The translations under genes and the position numbers were made by a program. A stretch of DNA of 64,000 bases from Bacteriovoracaceae bacterium UBA6144 (GTDB lineage: Bacteria > Bdellovibrionota > Bacteriovoracia > Bacteriovoracales > Bacteriovoracaceae): positions 1 through 64,000 of the forward strand of contig DIVA01000031.1 in the NCBI GenBank assembly GCA_002435705.1, written 5' to 3'. The notes beneath the pieces were generated by a model. It was not told where the DNA came from and did no database searches. It saw nothing but the letters and a program-made list of their open reading frames with translations. Below, one piece after another: positions 51,349 through 61,049 of this stretch (positions are counted from its first letter, which is position 1; each line of letters opens with the position of its first letter).

Positions 51349-51439
51349 AGGGTTACCACTAAGGAATTTTTACTCTTTGACCCATTCTTAACCTATATTC
51401 AGGCGACGGGTGCATTCTTTTTGTCTAGAATACCAAACG

Positions 51440-52360
51440 ATGACAAAAAGTCTTTATTTAGGTGTGCCTTTTAATTCTGGTCAACCCCACGTCGGAACTG
51501 CCAAGGCCCCGCAACTTTTTCGAGAAGTGAACAGGGATATGTTCTCTTTTCAAAACTGGACAGACCTCGGTCTGGTTCATACACCTTGCTACGGCGGACG
51601 TGAGGCAGCAATCGAGCATGCATTTGCTTTATCTGAATTCATCAAAAATCTTAAACTCAAAAATAGTTTTCTCTCAATTGTTGGTGGTGACCATGGTCAG
51701 GCGCTGGGAACACTTCACGGTCTTCTTACTCACTACCCCCAACTGATCGTGGTGTGGATTGATGCTCACGCTGATGCCAACACCCCTACCTCATCTCCTT
51801 CTGGTAATATGCATGGTATGCCTCTGTCATGGTTAATGGGATCAAAAGATGGTGCTCCTTGGTGGATTGAAAAAACACTCAGACCCAAAAATCTTCTCTA
51901 CATTGGTGTGAGAGACATGGACCCGTACGAGAAAATGCTTATCGAAGAACTAGATATTCCATTTATTTCTCCCAAGGAAGCGATGGGACCAGGACTAGAA
52001 CACCTGATTAAGAAGCAACTCTCGAAAATGGATCCCTCAGGAAAAGTTCCTGTGCACATCAGTTTCGATGTCGATGCTCTAGATAGTGAGAGTATTGAGT
52101 GCACGGGCACTCGCGTGAGTGGCGGATTAGATCGAGAGTGTGTTGAGAGTATTTTCAAAACACTCAAAGAGAATAGAAAAATTGTCTCGACTGAGATCGT
52201 GGAGATTAACCCAGACTTGGGCCAGTTAAGTGAAGCACGTGATCTCTGTCGATGGTCAAAAGATCTACTTGAAATCGTCAGACCGCAAAGCCAGAGCCGA
52301 TGGCTCTACGCTGCTCGAAAAATTGATGAGAAGATCTTTCATCGTCCCCGCACCTTTTAG
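51440..52360 (+). CDS. Arginase/agmatinase-family ureohydrolase (arginase-like)
   Basis: This 306-aa binuclear manganese hydrolase has the metal ligands Gly-Gly-Asp-His-Gly, Trp-Ile-Asp-Ala-His-Ala-Asp-Ala-Asn-Thr-Pro, and Ser-Phe-Asp-Val-Asp-Ala-Leu-Asp. The Ser-Pro-Ser-Gly-Asn-Met-His-Gly-Met-Pro loop is typical of arginase rather than agmatinase. I start at the ATG 51440 (Thr-Lys-Ser-Leu-Tyr-Leu-Gly-Val-Pro); a GTG at 51410 is less likely. Cytoplasmic. No other arginine-catabolism gene is near. Confidence 0.88.
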   Translation: MTKSLYLGVPFNSGQPHVGTAKAPQLFREVNRDMFSFQNWTDLGLVHTPCYGGREAAIEHAFALSEFIKNLKLKNSFLSIVGGDHGQALGTLHGLLTHYPQLIVVWIDAHADANTPTSSPSGNMHGMPLSWLMGSKDGAPWWIEKTLRPKNLLYIGVRDMDPYEKMLIEELDIPFISPKEAMGPGLEHLIKKQLSKMDPSGKVPVHISFDVDALDSESIECTGTRVSGGLDRECVESIFKTLKENRKIVSTEIVEINPDLGQLSEARDLCRWSKDLLEIVRPQSQSRWLYAARKIDEKIFHRPRTF

Positions 52361-52473
52361 TTGGCACTTTCGCCTCAAATGCCCACCCGAATCGAGTAGA
52401 TCAGTCTATTAAGTCATTGAATTTTAATATTAGCCTTTTAGGCTTTAGACTCCTTTATAACCAAGGAATGCAT

Positions 52474-53940
52474 ATGGAACGTTGGCTGATGCGCACTTCT
52501 CTGGTGATGAGTCTTTTTCTTGTCGCCCATCATTCCCAAGCCCACGGGCCCTGGGAATCCACTATTAAAAGTGTAAAGCTTGGACATCCTAAGTCAGCAA
52601 GCTCTTACATTTCCCTCACGGCTCATCGCCATCCAGGCAAAGCTTCACAATCGCAAGGCTACCCTTTAAATGGAGTGGTGCGAGTGCCAAGTGAAGTCAG
52701 TCTGTCGTTGAGTGGAAAACTTTTTGGTCAAGGAGCCGTCATTCATTTTGGTGAAAGCCGCGTGAGATGTTTCTATACTAAAAGATCTGGTCTCAAATTC
52801 AAACTTAACTCCTGTAGTGATGGAGCGCGTGGAGGAGATGAAATGAGAGTAGACGGTCAAGTCTACTTAGAACTTCTCCCCGTCTTGGTCGCGTCTAAAG
52901 CACAAGTCAACATTGAGGTTCTCGATCGTGATGATGAAATCTATGGTCTTCTGTTTCCTCAATTAAACGCACAAGAGAATCAAGTTCTCGGTTTTAACGG
53001 TAAGGCTTGGGTGCCTATGAATGTGAGTGACCTTGTGACCGGTGGAATCGGAGAACAAGGGCCGCAAGGTGAAATGGGACCTCAAGGTCCAGCTGGTCCA
53101 CAGGGCCCGCAAGGGGAACCCGGCCTCCCAGGAATCGCTGGTGCTAAAGGCGATAAAGGCGATAAGGGAGACAAAGGTGATAAAGGTGATGTCGGTCCTG
53201 CAGGATTAAGCGGCTCGATCGGAGCAACAGGTCCCATGGGTCCACAAGGTCCGCAGGGTATTCAAGGTCCAGCGGGTGCGAATGGTGCCACGGGTGCTGT
53301 TGGTCCTCAGGGAGCACAAGGTCCTAAAGGAGACAAAGGGGATAAAGGTGACCAAGGTGCAACCGGTCCTCAGGGTCCAAAGGGTGATGATGCTGTTGTG
53401 AATACAGGAGTGGGCCCAGGACAGATCCCAGTGCTGGATCAAAATGGAAAACTTCCTCAGAGTGTGTTGCCTGAAAATTCAGGTGGTGGCCCTGGTGTGA
53501 AAATTGCCTACGTGAAGGACGTGAAAGCCAGTGGAGTGAACGGTGGGACCTGTAACACCACTTGGCAGACGCGAACACTCAATGACGTCAGCGGTGATAG
53601 CGGAGTGGTGATGGTGAGCAACAATACTATCACCCTTGCGGCGGGAACCTATCACATAGACGCGCAAGTACCGGGTTACTTCGCCGGCGTGCATATGGCG
53701 AAGCTGGTGAACGCGCAAAGTGGCGCAGAAGTGAGTTGGGGATCAAACTCTCACTCTCACCCAAGTGCTGGCTCAATGACACATTCGGTGATTAGAACGA
53801 AGCTAGTCGTGAGTGAATCACTAAGCCTCGTCATTCATCATCGCTGTGGGGTCGAGCGCCTTAATCAGGGGTTTGGATTGGCCAATAGTTTTGGTGGTCC
53901 AGAGATTTACACGACAGTGAGAATCGAAAAACTCCAGTAA
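52474..53940 (+). CDS. Exported collagen-like protein
   Basis: This 488-aa protein has a signal peptide (ending Ser-Gln-Ala-His). An N-terminal globular domain of about 170 aa is followed by about 39 Gly-x-y triplets encoded at about 53050-53390 (Gly-Pro-Gln, Gly-Asp-Lys, Gly-Pro-Ala), then a C-terminal beta-rich domain of about 170 aa. The triplet block should trimerise as a collagen helix, with the C-terminal domain as head, as in bacterial surface or fibre proteins. Five near-identical Gly-Asp-Lys triplets in a row (53154 onward) suggest repeat expansion. The ATG 52474 lies 7 bases after AGGA. Confidence 0.88.
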   Translation: MERWLMRTSLVMSLFLVAHHSQAHGPWESTIKSVKLGHPKSASSYISLTAHRHPGKASQSQGYPLNGVVRVPSEVSLSLSGKLFGQGAVIHFGESRVRCFYTKRSGLKFKLNSCSDGARGGDEMRVDGQVYLELLPVLVASKAQVNIEVLDRDDEIYGLLFPQLNAQENQVLGFNGKAWVPMNVSDLVTGGIGEQGPQGEMGPQGPAGPQGPQGEPGLPGIAGAKGDKGDKGDKGDKGDVGPAGLSGSIGATGPMGPQGPQGIQGPAGANGATGAVGPQGAQGPKGDKGDKGDQGATGPQGPKGDDAVVNTGVGPGQIPVLDQNGKLPQSVLPENSGGGPGVKIAYVKDVKASGVNGGTCNTTWQTRTLNDVSGDSGVVMVSNNTITLAAGTYHIDAQVPGYFAGVHMAKLVNAQSGAEVSWGSNSHSHPSAGSMTHSVIRTKLVVSESLSLVIHHRCGVERLNQGFGLANSFGGPEIYTTVRIEKLQ

Positions 53941-53984
53941 AAAAACCTGCTGGTCATCCTCAGGGAAGAGGTTAGAATAATTGT

Positions 53985-55505
53985 ATGAAGTGGTTATTCA
54001 CTCTCTCACTTTTTTTTCCAGTCATCTCCCAAGCGGTTACACTTACGCTTAATCTGAATCGTTATAAAGATTCGGCGGCTTCCACCTGTGACTGGAGTAC
54101 CGCCATCGGTCTTATCCAGGCCCCCCTCTCATCCAACGGCGCAGCTCTCGATTTTGGTGACGGCAGTGATGGCGACTGTAACTTCTCCGGAACGATCACA
54201 GCGCGCGAGTACAAGTGTCGCAGCCTCACGGTCTCAGGCAACGCTCGTTTTACAGGAACAAATCGACTGATTATTCGAGTTCTTGGAAACACCACGATCT
54301 CAGGAACATTGAGCGTTGATGGGTTTCCGGGCAATACTGGTGATAGTGCCGCTATCATTGAGGGAGGAGTCGCAGGTCCCGGCGGATTTGAGGGAGGTAA
54401 GTTTGATGCCTTCGCTAATGACGGACTACCGGTTGCGGGCGGAGGAATGGGCGGGGTACAAGGCGACCAAGTCACAGGTCTCTTTGGAGGAGGGGGTGGA
54501 GCCGGGGGGACACGAACTAACGCTCAACCTGGTTTCAATGGTCAAGACGGGACAGCCGCCGTTAACCCAGACGGCATCGGCGGGACGGCGTCACTCAGTG
54601 ACATAAATCATATCCAAGCGGATTTTGAATCTGCCACGAGTTTCATCGGCGGAGCAGGTGGTGGCGCAGGAGCGATTGGTTTTAATAACGGCAATCCGGA
54701 CAGCCTCGTCGCCAGCGGTGGCGGTGGCGGCGGGGTTGTACGAATAATTTCTCGAGGGGATATCACTATTACTGGGCTCATCAGCGCGGATGGAGGGCGC
54801 GGTGCGAATTCGACGAACTTGAATGGCGCCGGCGGCGGTGGTTCTGGCGGAGCGATCTGGTTGCAGACCGCAGGCACCCTAACCAACGACGGAACGATTC
54901 GTGCTCTCGGAGGAACAGGTGGCTCTTCTAGTGCGACTCCCTCGCGTGGTGGAGCTGGTGGCAACGGTGGCGAAGGCCGCATCCGCATCGATACTCTAGA
55001 TGGGATGCTCACCGGCAACAATCCCAATCCCATCGCTCGTGGCGACGCGGGCTCTATCGCGAAAATCTACGACCTCGACTACTCGACTGCAGCTTGCGTG
55101 GCTCAGACCACGGCCATCGATACCATCGGGGTCACGAATTCCTTTCGAAACTTTTCCCTGGATGAAACTCTCAACGGCGGTACCATCTCGGTTGAAGTGC
55201 AAGACAGCGCTGACGGCGTCAGCTGGAGTGCGCTTACTCCTCTCTCGAGTATTGCTAACCTCTCGCAACGCTATCTACGCTTTAGAGTGACTCTTCAATC
55301 CATAAGTGCAGCAAGTTCACCTGAACTAAGAAATGTCAGTGTGGAGTATGACGTAGAAGTGAAATCAGATTATGTTTTTAAATCCGATGTTTCTTGTGGC
55401 ACCACCGGAGATCCTGATCAAAAAAATGAAATGTTCACAAGTCTTGGAATAGGTCTGCTTGTAGGGATCATGCTCTTAAAACGCAAGCCCCGCACCCAAA
55501 GTTAG
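53985..55505 (+). CDS. Gly-rich exported protein with C-terminal sorting-like tail
   Basis: This 506-aa protein has a signal peptide (ending Ser-Gln-Ala). Residues about 100-340 are very Gly-rich with beta-helix-like repeats (Gly-Gly-Gly-Gly-Gly, Gly-Ala-Gly-Gly-Gly), and a beta domain follows. The C-terminus is a single hydrophobic helix (Ile-Gly-Leu-Leu-Val-Gly-Ile-Met-Leu-Leu) followed by Lys-Arg-Lys, the layout of CTERM-type sorting signals. Coding DNA is visibly GC-richer than its neighbours. It is probably a surface protein co-acting with the collagen-like protein 45 bp upstream. Confidence 0.7.
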   Translation: MKWLFTLSLFFPVISQAVTLTLNLNRYKDSAASTCDWSTAIGLIQAPLSSNGAALDFGDGSDGDCNFSGTITAREYKCRSLTVSGNARFTGTNRLIIRVLGNTTISGTLSVDGFPGNTGDSAAIIEGGVAGPGGFEGGKFDAFANDGLPVAGGGMGGVQGDQVTGLFGGGGGAGGTRTNAQPGFNGQDGTAAVNPDGIGGTASLSDINHIQADFESATSFIGGAGGGAGAIGFNNGNPDSLVASGGGGGGVVRIISRGDITITGLISADGGRGANSTNLNGAGGGGSGGAIWLQTAGTLTNDGTIRALGGTGGSSSATPSRGGAGGNGGEGRIRIDTLDGMLTGNNPNPIARGDAGSIAKIYDLDYSTAACVAQTTAIDTIGVTNSFRNFSLDETLNGGTISVEVQDSADGVSWSALTPLSSIANLSQRYLRFRVTLQSISAASSPELRNVSVEYDVEVKSDYVFKSDVSCGTTGDPDQKNEMFTSLGIGLLVGIMLLKRKPRTQS

Positions 55506-58421
55506 GCCCGTCATCACAGACTCATTTTTTCCTGTGGCTGTTTTTACGGAATGAATTTGGTAGAGAATCCCAGCTTGAGCAAAGAAGCTTGGTCTGAAGA
55601 ATCGTCGATAAAAAAGATTCATCTGAATCTCACTCACATCCCCCATCGCAAAACTTAAATTCGTGTGGAGAGAATCAGTCCTTTCAAATCGCTTCTCCCA
55701 CTCCACCTTGGCAAGTGCCCCAAGAGAAGAGATCTCTTTTTCGGACAAACTCTCAGGAGTGCTCAAGGTGTAGCTTGAAACTATCGACTGCGCCACTCCT
55801 AGGTCGAAATGGTAAAAAGAAGCTCCAGTGCTCTTTGTATAGAGCGCCGCCAGTGAAAGTTGGCGCGAGAGATAGTCTTGATTATTAAAAACTTTTCCTG
55901 ATTGTGTATTGAGCTTGAAATCCAGACCCCATGCTTCAGTTAGATATTTCCTGAGATCTATCTGCAACGACTTGAGCAGGGTGCCTGAGATCTCTGCATT
56001 AAACTCTTTCTCATCAATTTTGGTGGTGAGGCTTTGTGGCGCCCATGAAAGCATGGCCTGATCATAACGAGCGAGAGGTCTGAGGGGCTTAGGAGTCATT
56101 TCTTTATTCTCACTCACAGGCGTTTCTGCTGGTTTGTGAGAAAAGACGAATCGTCCCACATTCGAACTCGTTTCCGCATATTGATGCCGTGAGATGACCT
56201 TCCAAAAATACATTTCGCCTTTTTCAAACTCACTTGTCTCAACAAGTTTTTGATTTTCATTCAGAATTTGATCAAAGAGGAGTGATTCAAACTTCTCATC
56301 TTTGGCTATTTTTAGAACGTAGTTTTGTGTCCGAGCAGAGGCTGTCCAAGAGAAAGTAATTTCAGGAACAGCTTCAATCACTTGTGCCCGAATAGGACGG
56401 ATCAGCTTTGCTCTCTCTGGTGGAGAAATCTGGCCTGGGATGATATTCAGAATTGAGGCAGGACTCATCTCACTCTGTCTTCCCCAAGCATCGATCAGAG
56501 CATACCGATACCAGAAACGACCCGGGCGCGCCTGAGGCCACTCAAATTCAGATTTTGCTGTGACATGAGTAAAAATTAAATTTTCAAGCCCACTCTCAGA
56601 GTAAATTTCAACCTTATAGCCTTCAGCTTTTTCATGCATGGGTAGATTGATAATTAAGCTTCCTTGAAAATCGTCAGCATAGGCCCGAGGAATAAGCAGA
56701 TCCCACAAACTTGTCTTCTTCTCAGTCTTGAATTCAAGCTTTAACTCTTTCTTTAGCTCGGGAGGAGCTTGTGGTGCACTCAGTGGCGGGCTTGGCTCGA
56801 CAATGACTTTTTTGGGCGGCGAGTAAGTCCCGTCCAACCGGCGCACGCGCCAAAAATAGGTTCCAATTTCTGGAAAAACAATTTCCGTGGCCAAGCGAGC
56901 TTTTCTGGTGATGATAATTTGGGAGAACGCTTCGTCTTGCGATAATTCGAAATAATGCTCTCCTTCTCCTTCCCATTGAAAATTCACTTTTTGATCTGGT
57001 CGATCGAGTTTTATTTCTTGCCCCCGCATCGGCTCTCGCTCTTGAAAGGGGGTCCATTTCACTTTGAGTGGTGAGGACCAAGGAGTGGCTTCACCGTACC
57101 GGTTGAAGCTTCTGACTTTGAGTTCATACTCTCCGGCCAGATCTTGATAAGGAAAACTTATCTCACGCTTTACCTGACGAGTGGTATGAAGAACTTCTCC
57201 CTGCCGCTCTACGATCCATTCATGCTCAATCCCACTCGATTCAAAAATAATATCTGGGGTTCGATCCTCACGACTCTTACTCAACTCGATGCTTTCTTGA
57301 GCCCATACTGGAGCTGCTAATATTTTTGTTTGAATAACATTGAATGAACTCCAGTCACTCTCTAGAGCCTCAGGTCTCTGCTCATCTTGAGGCTTCACTT
57401 TCCAGCGGATCAGCCCACTCTCTGATACCTTCAGGGAGAAGTCTGTTTGCTGCAACTCTATAACCTTTTGCTTTCCGTCTTGTTCAATCAAAAGCTCATA
57501 GTTTTCAACCTTCGTGTCACTCCACTGCAAGAGCTGGGAGAAAGCTTTCCCTTGATCTGCCAGTTCAATCACCGCTCCATCTAGAGGTTGAATCAGTGTT
57601 ATTGGTTTTTCTTGCAGTATCGAAAAATGCCCGATCATACTCAGCTTATCAGAGTCAGAGACTCTCCAATAATAAGCGCCTGCACTAAGGTTTAATGCAT
57701 GGCTTTGCGACGAGATGACTTGAGAGAAAAGGATATCAGAAAATTTTAAATCCCGACTTACTTCTAGCCTTGCCGGTGCGAGCGACTGCCATTCAAAGCT
57801 CACGAGTTTTTGTTCACGTACCCAAAAAGTAGAAGCCATTTTGGGTGCCACCAGAGCCACATCAAACACGACCTTCTTTGAACCTTGTACGCCGACTTCA
57901 AGGCCTTGATCTTTCTTAATCTCAAAAATTTGATTTTTCGTCTCAACCTTTAATTCACCTTCGACCACAGACAGTGTTGTGGCTTGGTCACTTTGGGTCA
58001 GCTGCAATCGAGTTCCCTCACCTGCTAATCGATAATTAACTCCTGAGATGTTGAGCTCTAAGGGCCGCGTCCCAATGGTGGTATGAACGAGACCATTTTC
58101 AAGCTGAAGTGTTTCATTAATTCGTATCAGTGTGTTGGCACCCAATTGAATTGAGCTACCGGAATTCATACTCACAACTGCTTGGGCTCGCTCCCCTGTG
58201 AAAACCGACGAGCCTTGAGACACCGGGTCACCCTTTCGAGCATCTCGCCAAACGAGGTCTCCTGAAACTTTGAGCTTTGCGGAGTTTTCTAAAAAACCCA
58301 ACTCGCCTAATATATTTTGCTCTTGATGATAATTTACTGGTAACCAAAGTTGATAAAGCGCGAGCGTGATCAACGCCACGGCGAATGCAAAGAGACCAGT
58401 TTCTGTTTTGGTAAGTATCAT
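55476..58421 (-). CDS. FecR-domain envelope protein with Fn3-like repeats and C-terminal barrel
   Basis: This 981-aa protein has an N-terminal hydrophobic anchor (9-27) and a FecR-type domain (about 45-165). Several fibronectin-III/jelly-roll-like repeats with recurring Tyr-Tyr-Trp-Arg-Val or Phe-Trp-Lys-Val ends follow (Ala-Tyr-Tyr-Trp-Arg-Val, Thr-Tyr-Phe-Trp-Arg-Val, Met-Tyr-Phe-Trp-Lys-Val). The C-terminal region of about 170 aa has alternating strands ending in Phe, as in outer-membrane barrels. It looks like a cell-envelope organiser bridging inner and outer membranes. Its end overlaps the Gly-rich gene by 30 bases (convergent), and its start is divergent from the phosphatase operon 42 bases away. 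Confidence 0.7.
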   Translation of the reverse strand: MILTKTETGLFAFAVALITLALYQLWLPVNYHQEQNILGELGFLENSAKLKVSGDLVWRDARKGDPVSQGSSVFTGERAQAVVSMNSGSSIQLGANTLIRINETLQLENGLVHTTIGTRPLELNISGVNYRLAGEGTRLQLTQSDQATTLSVVEGELKVETKNQIFEIKKDQGLEVGVQGSKKVVFDVALVAPKMASTFWVREQKLVSFEWQSLAPARLEVSRDLKFSDILFSQVISSQSHALNLSAGAYYWRVSDSDKLSMIGHFSILQEKPITLIQPLDGAVIELADQGKAFSQLLQWSDTKVENYELLIEQDGKQKVIELQQTDFSLKVSESGLIRWKVKPQDEQRPEALESDWSSFNVIQTKILAAPVWAQESIELSKSREDRTPDIIFESSGIEHEWIVERQGEVLHTTRQVKREISFPYQDLAGEYELKVRSFNRYGEATPWSSPLKVKWTPFQEREPMRGQEIKLDRPDQKVNFQWEGEGEHYFELSQDEAFSQIIITRKARLATEIVFPEIGTYFWRVRRLDGTYSPPKKVIVEPSPPLSAPQAPPELKKELKLEFKTEKKTSLWDLLIPRAYADDFQGSLIINLPMHEKAEGYKVEIYSESGLENLIFTHVTAKSEFEWPQARPGRFWYRYALIDAWGRQSEMSPASILNIIPGQISPPERAKLIRPIRAQVIEAVPEITFSWTASARTQNYVLKIAKDEKFESLLFDQILNENQKLVETSEFEKGEMYFWKVISRHQYAETSSNVGRFVFSHKPAETPVSENKEMTPKPLRPLARYDQAMLSWAPQSLTTKIDEKEFNAEISGTLLKSLQIDLRKYLTEAWGLDFKLNTQSGKVFNNQDYLSRQLSLAALYTKSTGASFYHFDLGVAQSIVSSYTLSTPESLSEKEISSLGALAKVEWEKRFERTDSLHTNLSFAMGDVSEIQMNLFYRRFFRPSFFAQAGILYQIHSVKTATGKNESVMTGLTLGAGLAF

Positions 58422-58463
58422 TACTCTTTCATTCTACCAGAGGGACATGCTACCTTGGTATAT

Positions 58464-60152
58464 ATGGAAAATTTGCAGTCTCAGCCTCATCAATTGATTC
58501 GAAAAGTCAGGTTTCCAATCAAGTTCAAATTCATTCTGATGCTGGTACTTTTCCTTGTGGCCACGATGACACTCTTTCTCTTTCTCGCCACGAAACTGAT
58601 CCGCGAGGACAAAGCCGCCTATATCTACGATACAATTCTTCAGCGCACAGAAGAAAAAGCTGTGATTCTCGAGGCAAATCTTCTGAAGTGGCAATCACTT
58701 CTTACGAACTCTGAATTACAACCAAAAAACTATCCGGAAATTGCGGCCCTCTATCAACAGGGTCAATTGGTTTATAAATCAGAAACTCTTGCTTCCATCG
58801 AGCTGCCAGCCATCGTGTCGGGGCAAGGGCAGCAGGTTTTTTTTAGTCATAATCGCTCCTATCTTATGCTTGAGAAGAAAGATCGGTCTGGTGCTCTTTT
58901 GATCGACCTCGCTTCGAGCACCAATACCGATTCTCCCTTTGAGGAATTAATCGTTGAACCAAGTGGTCGCGTTCTTTCAAAACTATCCCCGCGCTTGGAG
59001 TGGCTGGATGAGATCAATCAACAAACGGTACTTTCTGGGAGCCTTCGTTTGGAAGGCGCCATCGTAGGGTTTGTGAAACTACCACAGCTTAACTGGATCC
59101 TGCTTTCAAGGATTGATGAATCAAAAGCGTTTGCTGTTGCGGGCTACATGGTTTCAAAATCGTTCTATTTTGCACTTCTGATTCTTGGGATCGCTATTAT
59201 TATCGGTATCCTTGCCGTTAGACCTCTCACCTCACAGCTCGAAAGCCTGACCCAGACCACACAAAGAATTGGTCTCGGGGATTTCACACAAAATGTGCAA
59301 GCAAAAAGTTTTGATGAGATTGGTGTACTCTCAGACTCATTTAATCTCATGAGTAAAAAAATTCTCGCCTACATGGAAGAGATGAAAGAGAAGGCGCGGT
59401 TAGAGAATGAAATGAAGGTGGCGCAACTCGTACAGACAGCGTTTATTCCTCCCAAAACAATCCAATTAGGTGACACAGAAATTCTCTCCTACACCACACC
59501 GGCTAGCGAGTGCGGTGGTGACTGGTGGGGAATGCTTGAATACAGAGATCGCCAAATTTTTATGATCGCCGATGCCACCGGCCACGGTGTTCCTGCGGCC
59601 CTTCTCACCGCGACCATCAACGCCTGTAAAGAAAGTCTTGTTGTTCTGTTTGAGCGAGATCCGGAACTGGCGCACAGTCCCGCACGCATGATGAGCTACC
59701 TCAATCGCGTGATCTCTCGTTCAGGTGATCAGATCCAGATGACCTGCTTTCTGGCATCATGGCATCCTGCTTCGAAAACTCTGACTTACTCGAATGCTTC
59801 CCACCCACCGGCCCTGCTGTATCTTCAGCCCAAAGAGAGCGTAGGCAGCAAAGAGAACATCCGCCCACTCTTAGAGGCGAAGGGTCCTCGACTGGGAGAG
59901 CAAGAAGAAGTGCTATTTACTGAAAATTACGTTGAGCTGCCAGCCGGTGTTAGTATGGTGCTCTACACGGATGGTATTTTAGAGGCTCAAAGTCCTGAGG
60001 GTCAGGCATGGGGTCAGAGGCGTTTTATTAACTCCTTGCTCAGCTGCCTGTCGCAAACAGGTCACCCTCAACTCATCATTGAAGATTTAGCGGCGTTTCA
60101 TCAGTCATCACAATATGACGATGACCTAACTCTTGTGCACGTGAGGTTATAG
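58464..60152 (+). CDS. Membrane-bound SpoIIE/RsbU-type phosphatase with HAMP domain
   Basis: This 562-aa protein has a TM helix at about 22-44, a periplasmic sensor of about 180 aa, a second TM (about 232-252), and HAMP (about 255-305). A PP2C-like SpoIIE domain spans about 340-560, with Gly-Gly-Asp-Trp-Trp-Gly, Ile-Ala-Asp-Ala-Thr-Gly-His-Gly, Tyr-Thr-Asp-Gly-Ile and Asp-Asp-Asp-Leu-Thr metal-site motifs. It dephosphorylates a STAS-type anti-antagonist in partner-switching pathways. The STAS gene two places downstream is the obvious substrate. The start is the ATG 58464; a longer reading from 58350 would add 38 residues that run into the divergent gene. Confidence 0.88.
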   Translation: MENLQSQPHQLIRKVRFPIKFKFILMLVLFLVATMTLFLFLATKLIREDKAAYIYDTILQRTEEKAVILEANLLKWQSLLTNSELQPKNYPEIAALYQQGQLVYKSETLASIELPAIVSGQGQQVFFSHNRSYLMLEKKDRSGALLIDLASSTNTDSPFEELIVEPSGRVLSKLSPRLEWLDEINQQTVLSGSLRLEGAIVGFVKLPQLNWILLSRIDESKAFAVAGYMVSKSFYFALLILGIAIIIGILAVRPLTSQLESLTQTTQRIGLGDFTQNVQAKSFDEIGVLSDSFNLMSKKILAYMEEMKEKARLENEMKVAQLVQTAFIPPKTIQLGDTEILSYTTPASECGGDWWGMLEYRDRQIFMIADATGHGVPAALLTATINACKESLVVLFERDPELAHSPARMMSYLNRVISRSGDQIQMTCFLASWHPASKTLTYSNASHPPALLYLQPKESVGSKENIRPLLEAKGPRLGEQEEVLFTENYVELPAGVSMVLYTDGILEAQSPEGQAWGQRRFINSLLSCLSQTGHPQLIIEDLAAFHQSSQYDDDLTLVHVRL

Positions 60153-61049
60153 TTGAAGTTAAGCCTCTTCACAGAAAATAAAATCTTGAAGGATGCGCTG
60201 ATCGAGCTCATCAGGCCTAATCGTTTGAGCCACAACCCCAGTGATCTTCAGGCTGATCATTTCGTTGTCGTCGATCAAGATGTGGCACTCCTGCAGGAGA
60301 AACTAAAAACCGTTCCTCGTCAGCGCCTCTACTTCATCTCCAACCGCAGTGACGAAGAAAATATTGCCTTGATCCAAAAGTATGAGCTCTCGCACCTTGT
60401 CGGCTTCGACGAGAAAAACACTCCCCTCGAGATCATGCAGCACTACCGTATCTTTGAAGCAAAAAATTTCTGGGGCTCAGGTCACTACCTTGCGAATGGG
60501 ATCATCCCCGATTCAATTAGTTTTTCTGAATCAAAGAGAGAGATGAGTAAGATTCCTGAGTTGATTAAAAGTCTGAGCTGGGAAGATTTTTTTGATTCTC
60601 CTGCGGACTATATGAACCTTATGGCCAACGAGCTCGTCTCGAACGCTCTCTACAACGGCCCAGAGGGTAAGCGCTTGGGCGCCGACTATCCGGTCGATCG
60701 GAAATCTCCCGTATTTTTAAAAGGCAGTGAGCTCATCCAACTCAAGCTTGGGATCGACAGTCATGCGGCCGTCCTCTCAGTTATTGATTGTTTCGGAACA
60801 CTCACGAAAGAGAAGGTCATTCAAAGTCTCTATCGCAGTTTTCAAGAAAAAACAGTGGAGAATAAAAAAGGTGGGGCAGGCCTGGGCCTCTACCTATCTT
60901 ATTCTCATGGGCATCAGTTCATCGTGAACTCCAAGCCGGGAGTTAAGACCGAAGTCATTATCGTGATCGAAAAAAATAAACGCTATAAAAACTATAAATC
61001 GAGACTTAAAAGTTTTCACTTCTTTGATGAGGCACACGCGCATGAGTAA
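60153..61049 (+). CDS. RsbW-like ATPase/kinase with N-terminal receiver-like region
   Basis: This 298-aa protein has a GHKL ATPase at its C-terminus: N box Asn-Glu-Leu-Val-Ser-Asn-Ala-Leu-Tyr-Asn-Gly (about 160-170) and G box Gly-Gly-Ala-Gly-Leu-Gly-Leu-Tyr. The first 110 residues have a degenerate receiver-like alpha/beta fold without clear phosphoacceptor. It is the likely anti-sigma-like switch kinase acting on the next gene's STAS protein. It starts at TTG directly after the phosphatase stop, so it is coupled. Confidence 0.75.
   Translation: MKLSLFTENKILKDALIELIRPNRLSHNPSDLQADHFVVVDQDVALLQEKLKTVPRQRLYFISNRSDEENIALIQKYELSHLVGFDEKNTPLEIMQHYRIFEAKNFWGSGHYLANGIIPDSISFSESKREMSKIPELIKSLSWEDFFDSPADYMNLMANELVSNALYNGPEGKRLGADYPVDRKSPVFLKGSELIQLKLGIDSHAAVLSVIDCFGTLTKEKVIQSLYRSFQEKTVENKKGGAGLGLYLSYSHGHQFIVNSKPGVKTEVIIVIEKNKRYKNYKSRLKSFHFFDEAHAHE

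Noticed and set aside
53040..53390. Short tandem DNA repeats considered as a CRISPR or minisatellite
   Set aside because: The periodicity is 9 bases in frame and encodes Gly-x-y triplets; it is collagen-like coding sequence.
54062..55033. Long minus-strand frames rich in Pro opposite the Gly-rich gene
   Set aside because: They are antisense shadows of Gly codons (GGC/GGA read as Pro/Ser) with no ribosome sites. The sense frame has signal peptide and domain structure.
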